Shown here in pieces: positions 38,730 through 48,084 of a DNA stretch of 64,000 nt. Origin of the DNA: Desulfovibrionaceae bacterium (GTDB lineage: Bacteria; Desulfobacterota; Desulfovibrionia; Desulfovibrionales; Desulfovibrionaceae); the NCBI GenBank assembly GCA_009773665.1, contig WSYE01000015.1, positions 1 to 64,000 on the forward strand, read 5' to 3'. The number at the start of each line of letters is the position of its first letter. Position 1 is the first letter of the stretch. The notes beneath the pieces were generated by a model, which was given only the letters and a program-made list of their open reading frames with translations, did not search any database and was not told where the DNA came from. The position numbers were made by a program, and so were the translations under genes.

Positions 38730-39902
38730 ATGGCAGTCATTATGGCGGGCGGTGCCTCGAGGAAAAACCCAGCACCCGCCGCAATGTACACGATGGACGA
38801 TCCCATACGCGTCAAAGGCCGCCTGGGCCGCATAATCGCACGCCTGGACCCGCAGAGCAAACGCCTGCTGCTGTCCGCCGGCGTGGGATACCTGCTGTGC
38901 ATCTGGCAGGCCTTCTGCGTGAGCCCTCCCTGGCCGGACCTGGCCCGCGCGCCCGGCTCCAACGCATCGGACATGGCCGTGTCCGCGCTGAACCCGTCTT
39001 TAGCCCGCAAGGCCGTCTGGGACATGTTCCTGGGTGAGCCGCTCATCCCCGGTGAGGTGCGCGCCAGCATAGACTGGCAGTCGGTGCGCCAACCCGTGGC
39101 GCTGGCCTCCGTCAGCCCGGACGTCCCCGAAGGCTGGGCCAGGCGGGCCGAAACCACCCTGTGGGGGAAATCAAAGGCCGTGCTTCGCCCCACGCCCACC
39201 TACACCATGGCCTGTTTCATACCGCAGCAGCCCCGTGGAGCCAAGCCCGCGCACACGCCGACGCCGGGCACCCTGGCCGCGCGATTCGAGTCGGGCACGG
39301 ACGGAGCGGCCTCCGTCGGGCATACGCCCTCTGCCGGAACCAGCTACGGCACCTTCCAGATTGCGGCGGGCACGCCCACTTTCGGAAACTTCCTGCGCTA
39401 CCTGAAAGAGCGCGCCCCGGACCTGCACGTCAGGCTCTCCGGGCGCGGCCCGGCGGACACCGGCTCCACGGCCGGCTCGGTGCCCGCCGAATGGCGGCGC
39501 ATCGCGGCGGAGAATCCCAAGCGCTTCGAGCGGCTGCAATACGAGTTCATCCAGGCCACGCACTATCGCCCCGCCGTGGCGGAGATCTATTCACGCTCGG
39601 GAATGGACGTGTCGGTCTTGTCCCCGGCCAGCCGCGAGGTGCTCTGGAGCACCGCCGTGCAGCACGGGCCGGGCGGCGCGGCGGACATCTTCGTGGCCTC
39701 GGTCGCGGCCATCAAGGGGCGCATCGTGGAGGAGCGGCGCGTGGTGCACTTCGAGAAGGCCCTGATCGAAGAAGTGTACAGGAGACGCCTGAGCTGCTGG
39801 GGCAACAGCCCCCTGGTGGGGCGCGGAGCCATGCTCTCGCGCTATGGCCGGGAAAAGACGCAAGCCCTGACCCTTCTGGACCGTCACTATTCCGGCACCT
39901 AG
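38730..39902 (+). CDS. Membrane-anchored protein with lysozyme/endolysin-like C-terminal domain (tentative)
   Basis: One TM-like segment, then ARFESGTDGAASVGHTPSAGTSYGTFQIAAGTPTFGNFLRYLKERAPDL...VLWSTAVQHGPGGA. Start uncertain (38784 and 38793 are alternatives). Confidence 0.55.
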   Translation: MAVIMAGGASRKNPAPAAMYTMDDPIRVKGRLGRIIARLDPQSKRLLLSAGVGYLLCIWQAFCVSPPWPDLARAPGSNASDMAVSALNPSLARKAVWDMFLGEPLIPGEVRASIDWQSVRQPVALASVSPDVPEGWARRAETTLWGKSKAVLRPTPTYTMACFIPQQPRGAKPAHTPTPGTLAARFESGTDGAASVGHTPSAGTSYGTFQIAAGTPTFGNFLRYLKERAPDLHVRLSGRGPADTGSTAGSVPAEWRRIAAENPKRFERLQYEFIQATHYRPAVAEIYSRSGMDVSVLSPASREVLWSTAVQHGPGGAADIFVASVAAIKGRIVEERRVVHFEKALIEEVYRRRLSCWGNSPLVGRGAMLSRYGREKTQALTLLDRHYSGT

Positions 39903-39903
39903 C

Positions 39904-40014
39904 CTAGTGTCGCGTTTGTGGGAAACATGAACATGTTCCCCACAAATAAAACAAATGGTTCTCTTGGGTTATGCTCACAAATTGTATGAACCTATTGTGA
40001 GGACGCCACACGAG
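39904..40014 (+). repeat. 111-bp CTAGTGT palindromic element, copy 3
   Basis: CTAGTGTCGCGTTTGTGGGAAACATGAACATGTTCCCCACAAATAAAACAAATGGTTCTCTTGGGTTATGCTCACAAATTGTATGAACCTATTGTGAGGACGCCACACGAG, starting 2 nt after a TAG stop. Confidence 0.9.
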
Positions 40015-40102
40015 TCTGTGTCGCGTCTTGAAGAATCGGCCAGCAGCCCCGGACTTGACCAACCGGAACCATTCGCCTTCTCCTCGAAAAACCGAACTTT
40101 CG

Positions 40103-40876
40103 CTACGCCGTCTCCGCCATCCCGGCGGGCCTGCCGTTTTCATCCAGGCCGGGCATGAAGGCCCGCATGGTGGGGTGGTCCGAGGCCAACGCCTCCTGGG
40201 CCGTGCCCGTAAACTCGATGCGCCCCTCGTCCAGGAGCGCCACGGTGTCCGCGATGGAGAACACGTCCGGGATGTCGTGGCTGACCATCACCGCCGTGAA
40301 CCCGAAGGCCCGGCGCGACTCGTCTATCAGCTTGAACACGCCCCACTTGCGCATGGGATCAAGCCCCGTGGTGGGCTCGTCGAACAAGATGATGCGCGGC
40401 TCGGTGACCAGCGCCCTGGCCAGGGCCACGCGCTTCTGCATGCCGCCCGAGAGCTGCGAGGGGAACTTGCCGGGCATCTGGGACAGCTCCAGCTCTTTCA
40501 GCAACCTTTCCACGCGCTCACGCACCTGGGGCTCGGGCAGGTGCAGCTTCTCGCGAAGCGGCAGGGCCACGTTGTCGAATACGGAGAGGGAGTCGAACAG
40601 CGCCATGGCCTGGAACATATAGGACATCACCGATTTCAGGCCCCGGCGCTCGGCGTTGGACATGGTCCCCAGGGCCTTGCCCTCGAACCAGACGTCGCCG
40701 GAGTCGGGCCGCAGAAGCCCCATGATGTGCTTGAGCAGCACGCTCTTTCCCTCGCCGCTCTTGCCTATGACGGCGGTGAGATCGCCCGCCTTGATGTCCA
40801 GGTTCACGCCCGTAAGCACGGGGCGCCCCTGGAAGGACTTTTTCAGGTCTTTGATCTGGATAAGCGTTGTGGACAC
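40103..40876 (-). CDS. ABC transporter ATP-binding protein, MlaF-like
   Basis: AVIGKSGEGKSVLLKHIMGLLRPDSG...LSGGMQKRVALARALVTEPRIILFDEPTTGLDPM; MlaF/Ttg2A-type. Confidence 0.85.
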   Translation of the reverse strand: MSTTLIQIKDLKKSFQGRPVLTGVNLDIKAGDLTAVIGKSGEGKSVLLKHIMGLLRPDSGDVWFEGKALGTMSNAERRGLKSVMSYMFQAMALFDSLSVFDNVALPLREKLHLPEPQVRERVERLLKELELSQMPGKFPSQLSGGMQKRVALARALVTEPRIILFDEPTTGLDPMRKWGVFKLIDESRRAFGFTAVMVSHDIPDVFSIADTVALLDEGRIEFTGTAQEALASDHPTMRAFMPGLDENGRPAGMAETA

Positions 40877-41296
40877 GTGAAGCCTCCGGGCCGGTTCATA
40901 CCCAAGTGACCAGCAATTGCAACACGCGCGTGCCCAGGCCATGCGCGTGCGCCATGCGACAAATAATTGAATCCCCACCCCGTCCCTCCCCCCTCAAAAC
41001 GCCGACCGCCCGGCAATATCAGCCCGAAAAGCGCCGCCGTACAGCGTCGGCACGAAGGTTGCTTACGTAATTTCGACCCCGGAGGCCTAAAGCGCCGGGA
41101 AACTCCTGCCGATAATCCATTCATGAGATGAATGGTTGAAGCAGGGCCTCACCGGGCATCACACTGAAATGACGGGACAATTTGAAATGCGGCAACATCT
41201 TGTTATCCTTTGCGAAAGCAAGTACGTTAAGCAAGTTCGGCGCTTTGCGGCCTTGCCGTCCGCGTTCACCTTACAAACGAACGGTGGTCCTGGCAT

Positions 41297-41914
41297 ATGT
41301 TTCTGGTGAACAAAACATACTACCGGCCAAGCAAGGCGGCGCGCTATCTGGCAATCCTGGACACCCTCGCCCAGGACAACCAGGTGAGCCAGAACGAGCT
41401 TGGTCGCCGCGCGAACCTTTCAGGCGCCATGGTGAACCAGTACCTGAAAGAGATGGCGGAGACGAACCTCATCGAGTTCGAACGGGTGAACGGCAAAAGT
41501 TTCCGCTACCTGCTTACCGACGAGGGCGAAGCCCGCCGGAGGACCATGTTCTCCAGTTTCTCGTCGGAAACGGTACAGATTTACACCGCCCTCAAGGCGG
41601 CCATCGTCCACAAGCTCGCCAACTTAAAGAGCCGCTCCCTGGTGAAGCTGGTTCTGTTTGGAGCCTCCGAGACCTGTGAGATAGTGCTCCAGGCCTTGCG
41701 CACCTCAGGCGGCTTCGAGGTGATGGCCCTGGTGGACAACGACCCGGCCAAAGCCGGCAAAACTCTCGGCGGGTACGTCATATCCCCGCCGGTGGTGCTC
41801 GACTCCCTGCGGCCCCAGGCCGTTGTGATTACCTCCTACGGTTGCCAGGAGGAAATTCACGGGCAGCTTCGAGAGCTTTACGGGCAGCACAACGTGGAGA
41901 TTATACGCTTATGA
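41297..41914 (+). CDS. Winged-helix DNA-binding protein with C-terminal nucleotide-binding-like domain
   Basis: ILDTLAQDNQVSQNELGRRANLSGAMVNQYLKEM HTH, then LVKLVLFGASETCEIVLQALRTSGGFEVMALVDNDPAKAGKTLGGYVI. Confidence 0.7.
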   Translation: MFLVNKTYYRPSKAARYLAILDTLAQDNQVSQNELGRRANLSGAMVNQYLKEMAETNLIEFERVNGKSFRYLLTDEGEARRRTMFSSFSSETVQIYTALKAAIVHKLANLKSRSLVKLVLFGASETCEIVLQALRTSGGFEVMALVDNDPAKAGKTLGGYVISPPVVLDSLRPQAVVITSYGCQEEIHGQLRELYGQHNVEIIRL

Positions 41915-43023
41915 AGACGCCCCCCCCCATCCAGCTCAAGTCCGGCGTTGCCATCGGGCATGGACGCCCCTGCTTCGTGGTCGCCGAAATCGGCAACAAC
42001 CACCAAGGGGATGTGGCCATTGCCCGCCAGATGGTCCATGAGGCCGCCAAGGCCGGGGTCCAGGCCGTCAAGTTCCAGAAACGAGACATGAACGCCCTGT
42101 TCACCGACGAAGGCCTCCAGATGCCCTACGGCGGCCCCAACAGCTTCGGCAAAACCTACGGTGAGCACCGCCTCGCCCTGGAACTGTCCATCGAGGACAT
42201 GGTCGAACTGAAGGAACTGGCCGAGTCGCTGGGCATGGTGTTCTTCGCCTCCGCCTGGGACCAGGTCAGCCTGTCCGAACTTTTGGACATGGGCGTGGAG
42301 GTCCTGAAGATCAGCTCCGCCGATCTGGTCAACGTGCCGCTGCTGCGTCAGGCCGGAGCCACCGGACTGCCCGTGATCCTCTCCACCGGCATGAGCAGCC
42401 TGGAAGAGATCGACCTGGCCGTGGCCGAGCTTCGCCGCTACCATGACAACATCGTCATCCTGCACTGCAACTCCACCTACCCCTGCCCTGACGAGTGCGT
42501 GGGCCTGCCCGTGATGGCCGAACTGGCCAAGCGCTACGGCCTGCCCGTGGGCTACTCCGGCCACGAGCAGGGCATCGGGCCGAGCGTTGCGGCTGCAGCG
42601 CTTGGAGCCTGCGTGGTGGAGCGCCACTTCACCCTGGACCGCACCCTGCGCGGCACCGACCATCAGGCCTCGCTGGACCCCGCCGGGTTCGCCAGCATGG
42701 TGGGCATGATCCGCGAGGCCGAGGCGGCCATGACCGTGTGCCGCAAGGAAGTCTCCGAACCGGAGCGCAAGGTTGCCGTGAAGCTGCGCAAGAGCGTGGT
42801 CTTCGCCCGCGACCTGCCCGCCGGGCACACCCTGGCTGAGGCCGACCTCACCGTGAAATGCCCCGGCCACGGCATCAGCCCCGTTCACTGGGACGATGTG
42901 CTGGGCCGCACCCTGGTCACCGCCGTGCGTCATGAGGATCTGGTCCAGTGGGACCAGCTTGCTCCGGCCATCAGCGCGCGCGGGAGCATCGTACGCGAGA
43001 TGCCCCTGGCCCAGAGCCGCTAA
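41911..43023 (+). CDS. N-acetylneuraminate synthase (NeuB) family protein
   Basis: FVVAEIGNNHQGDVAIARQMVHEAAKAGVQAVKFQKRD...PVILSTGMSSLEEI...HCNSTYPCP...GYSGHEQG...ERHFTLDRTLRGTDHQASLDP; SAF-like C-terminus; ATGA overlap with upstream ORF. Confidence 0.88.
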   Translation: MKTPPPIQLKSGVAIGHGRPCFVVAEIGNNHQGDVAIARQMVHEAAKAGVQAVKFQKRDMNALFTDEGLQMPYGGPNSFGKTYGEHRLALELSIEDMVELKELAESLGMVFFASAWDQVSLSELLDMGVEVLKISSADLVNVPLLRQAGATGLPVILSTGMSSLEEIDLAVAELRRYHDNIVILHCNSTYPCPDECVGLPVMAELAKRYGLPVGYSGHEQGIGPSVAAAALGACVVERHFTLDRTLRGTDHQASLDPAGFASMVGMIREAEAAMTVCRKEVSEPERKVAVKLRKSVVFARDLPAGHTLAEADLTVKCPGHGISPVHWDDVLGRTLVTAVRHEDLVQWDQLAPAISARGSIVREMPLAQSR

Positions 43024-43137
43024 ACACACATCAGGAAACGGCGCGGACGCCAAGCCCATGACAGCCGCGATACCCGCGCATCGCGCCAAGCCTTCGCATC
43101 ACGCAGCGCCTTGTTTCCAGGGCGCTGCGGGCCGGCC

Positions 43138-44223
43138 ATGAAAGTCCTCCACTTCTCCATCACCCCCCTGGCGGGCATGCCCGTGCGGCTGGTGCAGGCC
43201 TTGCGCCGCCACACCGGCGTGGACGCCCGGCTGGTGGATCTCAAGCGTTTTGGCCTCTACGACCACGACCTCATTCTGTCCGAATCGCCGCAGGAGGCCC
43301 TGGATCTGGCCTGGGACGCGGACGTCATCCACCTGCACAACTACCTGGACTACGACTCCAAGGCCTTTGGCCGCATTGATTTCCGCGCCCTGGCCCAGGC
43401 GGGCAAGCGCGTGGTGCGCCAGTTCCACTCCGCGCCGTCGCTGGTGGCCGAGGTCATGGGCATCACGCCGGAAAAGCTCCTGGCCCAGGACATCCCCTGT
43501 CTGGCCATCGCCCAGTACCCCGAGCGGCTCTACCCCAAGGCCATGATCGTGCCCAATTTCGTGCCCGAAACCGAAGACGCCTACCTGCCCTCCTCCAAGA
43601 CCCCGCGCTGGGACATCTTCTACAGCCCGACGAAAGACTTCAGCGCCTGGGCCGACCGCTGGAGCACCAAGGGCATGCCCGAGGCCACCGCCGTGATCGA
43701 GGGTGTGGGCAGGCGCACGCGCGCCGCCACGCGCATCGTCACCGGCCTGCCCTTGGCGCAGGCGCTGGAAGAGAAACGCGCAAGTCGCATCGTGGTGGAT
43801 GATCTGGTCACGGGCAGCTACCACCTGACCGGCCTTGAGGGGCTGGCCCAGGGCAAGTGTGTGCTGTCCTACCTGGACGAGCGCTCGCTCATGCTGCTGC
43901 GCCGCTTCTCGGGGAGCGACACGCACCCCTTCGTCAACGTCCGCCTGGAGGACGCCGGGGAGGTGCTGGAGCATCTGGTGGCGCAGCCGGAGCTCACCCG
44001 CGAACTGAGCGTGCAGGGACGGCGCTGGCTGGCCGAGTACTGGCCCGAGGAGCGCATGATCCGCCACTACGAGCGGGTGTACGAGCTTTTGCTCGAAGAC
44101 CCGCGTCTGGTGGCGCGCCAGCCCGACCTGTCGCTGGAATCACGCTCCAGGTATTTCCTTTTCCACACCCTTCCCGACCTGATCTATAGGTCCAGGGCAT
44201 CGGCCTGGACAAACTCCGCCTGA
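43138..44223 (+). CDS. Glycosyltransferase-like protein
   Basis: MKVLHFSITPLAGMPVRLVQALRRHTGVDARLVDL...DADVIHLHNYLDYDS...; follows the NeuB-like gene on the same strand. Confidence 0.6.
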   Translation: MKVLHFSITPLAGMPVRLVQALRRHTGVDARLVDLKRFGLYDHDLILSESPQEALDLAWDADVIHLHNYLDYDSKAFGRIDFRALAQAGKRVVRQFHSAPSLVAEVMGITPEKLLAQDIPCLAIAQYPERLYPKAMIVPNFVPETEDAYLPSSKTPRWDIFYSPTKDFSAWADRWSTKGMPEATAVIEGVGRRTRAATRIVTGLPLAQALEEKRASRIVVDDLVTGSYHLTGLEGLAQGKCVLSYLDERSLMLLRRFSGSDTHPFVNVRLEDAGEVLEHLVAQPELTRELSVQGRRWLAEYWPEERMIRHYERVYELLLEDPRLVARQPDLSLESRSRYFLFHTLPDLIYRSRASAWTNSA

Positions 44224-44427
44224 GCGCCTAGCTTCCCGATCCTGACAAACCCGCCCCTGTGTTCCGGGGGGACGCCGCCGCCACCTTTCGACCCCACGAC
44301 CGAGCCAGGTGTTGCGGAGGCAGTGGACGTCGGCCATACGCCAGTGACCTGGAATTCGCTCCCTGGCCCGCGCGGCGTCTGGCAGCATCCATCCGAATCT
44401 GACATCAGGCCTGGAGGATCACCCATC

Positions 44428-45009
44428 ATGTCCATCGACCGTCGTTCGTTCGTGACCGGAGCCTGCTGCGGTGCGGTCGCCGTTGCGGCAGCCGGAGCCG
44501 CCCTCCCCTTGCTGTCGCCATCCGTCAGCGCAGGCGCGGATGCGCACCAGCCAGCCGTGCTTCCCGCAGGTGCGGACCCCGCCGCCTACGCCAGGGAGCG
44601 TTTCCTCTCCCACTGGAACTGCACCCAGGCGGTGTTGGAATCCCTGTCCGGACACGCCGGAATGGACGCCGAAGCCCTCACCCGCATCACCACGCCCTTC
44701 GCGGCTGGCATGTGGAACGGACTGACCTGCGGCGCGGTCACCGGAGCCATGATGGCCCTGGGGATGCGCTTCGGGCGCGCAAGTGACGGCGACGGCAAGG
44801 CCACGGACGTGACCAAGGTGAAGATGCGCGAACTGGCCGCAGCCATGCGTGCGCAATTCGGCAACCTCGACTGCTCGGCCCTGCTGGGGGCAGACATGGC
44901 CACGGACGCGGGCGTCTCGCAGGCTGCGGGCAAGGGGCTCTTCAAGTCCAAATGCCCGCTGCTGGTGGAGGCCGCCGTGAAGGAAGCGGCCAAGCTGATG
45001 TCAACATAA
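44428..45009 (+). CDS. C_GCAxxG_C_C-family redox protein with Tat signal
   Basis: SIDRRSFVTGACCGAVAVAA Tat motif; NCTQAVLESLSGH...AGMWNGLTCGAVTGAMMALG...LDCSALLG...KCPLLVEAAV. Confidence 0.75.
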   Translation: MSIDRRSFVTGACCGAVAVAAAGAALPLLSPSVSAGADAHQPAVLPAGADPAAYARERFLSHWNCTQAVLESLSGHAGMDAEALTRITTPFAAGMWNGLTCGAVTGAMMALGMRFGRASDGDGKATDVTKVKMRELAAAMRAQFGNLDCSALLGADMATDAGVSQAAGKGLFKSKCPLLVEAAVKEAAKLMST

Positions 45010-45203
45010 CACCCAGTAATTGCTAGGTATTACTGACATAATCTCCCTCCCACTGGACAGCCTCCCTCTTGGAGGTATATGCTGCGTGACGTGTTGTGTT
45101 GTGCGAAAATCGGCAGGAGTTGGCAGGGCAGGCAGCTGCTGAAGCAGCTTCGCCTCTTCTGCACTGGCACAAATACCCCTTGAGACAAACAAGGAGTATC
45201 TTC

Positions 45204-45590
45204 ATGAATATGTTTCCTCCAGAAACTGTTCTTGGAGCGTTCAGGTATCTGCATTCGCTTATCAGACGCAAGCAGCTGGCGGTCGCGGGAAGCTGCCTCC
45301 AATGCGGAAAATGCTGCGAGAGCCTCTGCATCAGTGTGGACGGCGGGTTCATCGAGTCCGAATATCAATTCCGCGAAGCCTGCGCAAAAGACCCGCGTTA
45401 CGAGCGCTTTGTCATTACCGGGCAGGATAGCTTCGGCCCGCTGGTGTTCAAGTGCTCCAGCCTTGTGGCCAACAGGTGCGCCGACTACGGCAACAGGCTT
45501 GAATTCTGCTCGAACTACCCCACGACGAATCTTTACTTCACGGGGCGCAACGTATTGCCGGGCTGCGGTTTCCGGTTCTCCTACGAATGA
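45204..45590 (+). CDS. YkgJ-like cysteine-cluster protein
   Basis: GSCLQCGKCCESLCISVDGG...CSSLVANRCADYGNRLEFCSNYP. Confidence 0.8.
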   Translation: MNMFPPETVLGAFRYLHSLIRRKQLAVAGSCLQCGKCCESLCISVDGGFIESEYQFREACAKDPRYERFVITGQDSFGPLVFKCSSLVANRCADYGNRLEFCSNYPTTNLYFTGRNVLPGCGFRFSYE

Positions 45591-45628
45591 CCGCGCGTGT
45601 TGCCGCTACGATGTTTCCGCAAAAGAAG

Positions 45629-45653
45629 AAGGCCGCTCAGAGGAGCGGCCTTT
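45629..45653 (+). terminator. Terminator-like hairpin
   Basis: AAGGCCGCTC-AGAG-GAGCGGCCTTT. Confidence 0.75.
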
Positions 45654-45780
45654 CGCATTTCGGATTGTCTTCCGGGAATAAAGGCACTGCGTTGCGCCTG
45701 GGAAAGCAGAGATATGTCGACTCAGACCATAGCCAATGCCGCTCCGCAACGACAGGAACGACTTTCCCGGATGCAGCGGA

Positions 45781-46434
45781 CTACCGGGCCGCCCGCAATG
45801 CCGAGCGTCTGGCCTTCACGAACTCGATGATGCCGGGCATGATGGACACAATGATGATCAGGTAGATCACCTTGTTGAAGTTCTTCTCCACGATGGGCAG
45901 GTTCCCCACCAGATACCCAAGGCCGATCAGGCCGCCGATCCACAGTATGCCACCGCCCACGGAGTAGGCCAGGAACTTGGTGTAGGTCATCTTGCCTATT
46001 CCGGCCACGAACGGCGCGAAGGTGCGCACGATGGGCATGAACCGGGCGATCACCAGAGTCTTGCCGCCGTGCTTCTCGTAAAAGGCGTGGGTCTTTTCCA
46101 GGTGTTTCTTGTTCAGGAGTCTGCTGTCCTCCCGGTTGAACACGGCTGGCCCGGCGGTGCGCCCGATCCAGTAGTTGGTGTTGTCGCCAAGCACCGCAGC
46201 CGACATCAGAAGCCCCGTGGTCAGGAGAGGGTCCAGGCTGCCAGCGCCGCAGAAGGCTCCGACGATGAACAGCAGGGAGTCGCCGGGAAGAAACGGCGTG
46301 ACCACAAGCCCCGTCTCGCAGAAGATGATAAGAAACAGCACCAGATAGGCCCAGGCCCCATAGTTGGTGACGATCATCTCCAGGGTTTCCTTGACGTGGC
46401 CGAGCATCCAGACGAACTGGGACAGGATTTCCAT
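45781..46434 (-). CDS. DedA-family membrane protein
   Basis: VTPFLPGDSLLFIVGAFCG...FYEKHGGKTLVIARFMPIVRTFAPFVAGIGKMTYTKFLAYSVGGGILWIGGL. Confidence 0.93.
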   Translation of the reverse strand: MEILSQFVWMLGHVKETLEMIVTNYGAWAYLVLFLIIFCETGLVVTPFLPGDSLLFIVGAFCGAGSLDPLLTTGLLMSAAVLGDNTNYWIGRTAGPAVFNREDSRLLNKKHLEKTHAFYEKHGGKTLVIARFMPIVRTFAPFVAGIGKMTYTKFLAYSVGGGILWIGGLIGLGYLVGNLPIVEKNFNKVIYLIIIVSIMPGIIEFVKARRSALRAAR

Positions 46435-46759
46435 GCATTGTCCTTGATAGTGTGAGAATAGGGAGAAGAGCCTCCCCGGCGCGGCCTACATAAGGCTGCT
46501 TTGCCCGGCAGGCAAGCAGGAAGTGATCCGCACGTTCGGGAGAGGCCGGGGAAATCCGGGCAGCCTGGACGATCAGGCGCATCCGGCAATACCGGCAAAT
46601 CGGGGAACGGACAGGCCAAACCTGCCCTGCACGTCATGCAGAGCCCGCAACGCCGGAGCATCCGGACAAGCCTCCAAACGCCGTGCGACGGGCCGACTTC
46701 CTGACCGCACGGCTCAAAGCCGGAACCAGGACATGACCGTCGCCCAGCAAGGAGATATC

Positions 46760-47161
46760 ATGAACGATACAGGCTATCTGCTTCCCCGCATCGGAACCAT
46801 CGTCACCCCTTACGACAGGATGGAGGACATCCCGCGCCAGTCGTCCCTGGCGGCTGATGTGCTGGGCCGGGCCGAGGTGTTTCCGGAGTATGCGCAGGGC
46901 CTGCTTACGCTTGAGGAGTGCAGCAAGGTCTGGCTGATCTTTGTGTTCGACCTGGCCAAGCCCGTGGAACTGATAACCACCTCCCGCGAGGACGCCCGCG
47001 TGCGCGGAATCTTCGCCACACGCTCACCGCGCAGGCCCTCGCGCCTGGGCATGAGCGCGGTGGAGGTAGTGTCCGTGAGCGAAGGCGTGGTGGTGTTCCA
47101 GGGCGTGGACATGCGAAACGGCTCACCGCTTCTGGACATCAAACCCTGTTTCGAATGCTGA
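46760..47161 (+). CDS. TrmO/TsaA-like tRNA-methyltransferase domain protein
   Basis: IGTIVTPYDRMEDIPRQSSLAADVLGRAEVFPEYAQGLLTLEECSKVWLIFVF...RGIFATRSPRRPSRLGMSAVEVV...GVDMRNGSPLLDIKPC. Confidence 0.82.
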   Translation: MNDTGYLLPRIGTIVTPYDRMEDIPRQSSLAADVLGRAEVFPEYAQGLLTLEECSKVWLIFVFDLAKPVELITTSREDARVRGIFATRSPRRPSRLGMSAVEVVSVSEGVVVFQGVDMRNGSPLLDIKPCFEC

Positions 47162-47278
47162 CGCGCCCGACGGCTGAACGTGAAAGCCCTGCGGACGCCA
47201 GACTGACGGACGCAGGGCCGATGATAACATTTCGGCGCGCTGTGAACACGTTTTCCGGGCATCCGCCCAGGAAGCCGT

Positions 47279-47647
47279 CTACTCCACGGTGAGGTGCTCG
47301 GCCTTGCCCACGGCCTCGGCCTTGATGCGGTTCAGGGCGTCGGCCAGGGTAGGAACCACATTCTCGCGGATGTCGCCCGCCACAATGATGAACAACACGT
47401 CGTCGCCGGGAACGAACGTGCCGGAGTTGGCCTTGGCCGTCACCGAGAAGATGCCGGGCCGCTGGGACAGCTCCTGGCAGATGGCGTCAATCTTGGCCAG
47501 GTCCGGCTTGATCTCCAGCCGGTCCACCGGTTTGCCGCTCTGGCGCTGGGTGCCGCGCACCACGCCGTTATGTACCAGCAACATGCCCACCTTCTCGGCG
47601 AAGCCGGGCGTCTTCTTCAACTCGGCGATTGCCTTGGAAATATCCAT
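47279..47647 (-). CDS. MoaE-like molybdopterin biosynthesis protein
   Basis: LLVHNGVVRGTQRQSGKPVDRLEIKPDLAKIDAICQELSQRPGIFSVTAKANSGTFVPGDDVLFIIVAGDIRENVVPTLADALNRIKAEAVGKAEH. Confidence 0.6.
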   Translation of the reverse strand: MDISKAIAELKKTPGFAEKVGMLLVHNGVVRGTQRQSGKPVDRLEIKPDLAKIDAICQELSQRPGIFSVTAKANSGTFVPGDDVLFIIVAGDIRENVVPTLADALNRIKAEAVGKAEHLTVE

Positions 47648-47739
47648 GTAGACCTCCGTGGTTGGGTATATTCTACAGGAGAAAGCCGCGCCGTGCCAAG
47701 AGGCTTTGGCGCGTTCCTGGGCCGCGCCCGAAAAATAGA

Positions 47740-47763
47740 GACCGGGGCCTCGCGGCCCCGGTC
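47740..47763. terminator. Hairpin GACCGGGGCC-TCGC-GGCCCCGGTC
   Basis: Perfect 10-bp stem, AT-rich flank. Confidence 0.6.
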
Positions 47764-47958
47764 CAATATTTCGTGATCAATTCGTCTTCGCCATCATCCA
47801 GGCGTGTCCCGGCGAGAACTCAATCCCACTGTACAATCCAAGACAACACTGAATAAAATCCATACTTCTAGACTGTTATCCAGTCAAAGTTCATGCAAAG
47901 CGACCTGGCAACAACCCCGCTAACAAGTAGTCTGCGGGCAATGGCATGGCCCGATTGG

Positions 47959-47995
47959 GGTTTCCAAAGGGCGCAGCCCTTTGGCCGCCGGAGGC
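47959..47995. repeat. REP-like palindrome, CCAAAGGGCGCAGCCCTTTGG family
   Basis: GGTTTCCAAAGGGCGCAGCCCTTTGGCCGCCGGAGGC; second copy at 8439-8475. Confidence 0.8.
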
Positions 47996-48084
47996 TATTC
48001 CTACTTCAACGTACAAGCCTAAACCAAAAGAACCATAACTCTAATTATTGAAAACACTTCATGTTTTCAAAAACGCGCCATTAG
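47993..48084 (-). repeat. Diverged copy of the CTAGTGT element at the htpG 3' end
   Basis: Minus strand CTAATGGCGCGTTTTTGAAAACATGAAGTGTTTTCAATAATTAGAGTTATGGTTCTTTTGGTTTAGGCTTGTACGTTGAAGTAGGAATAGCC; keeps stop-codon overlap, hairpin and GGTTCTYTTGGTTTA core. Confidence 0.6.

Noticed and set aside
40103-40876. Complete Mla lipid-transport operon
   Set aside because: Only the MlaF-like ATPase is present here; no MlaE/MlaD-type gene is adjacent, so no operon call was made.
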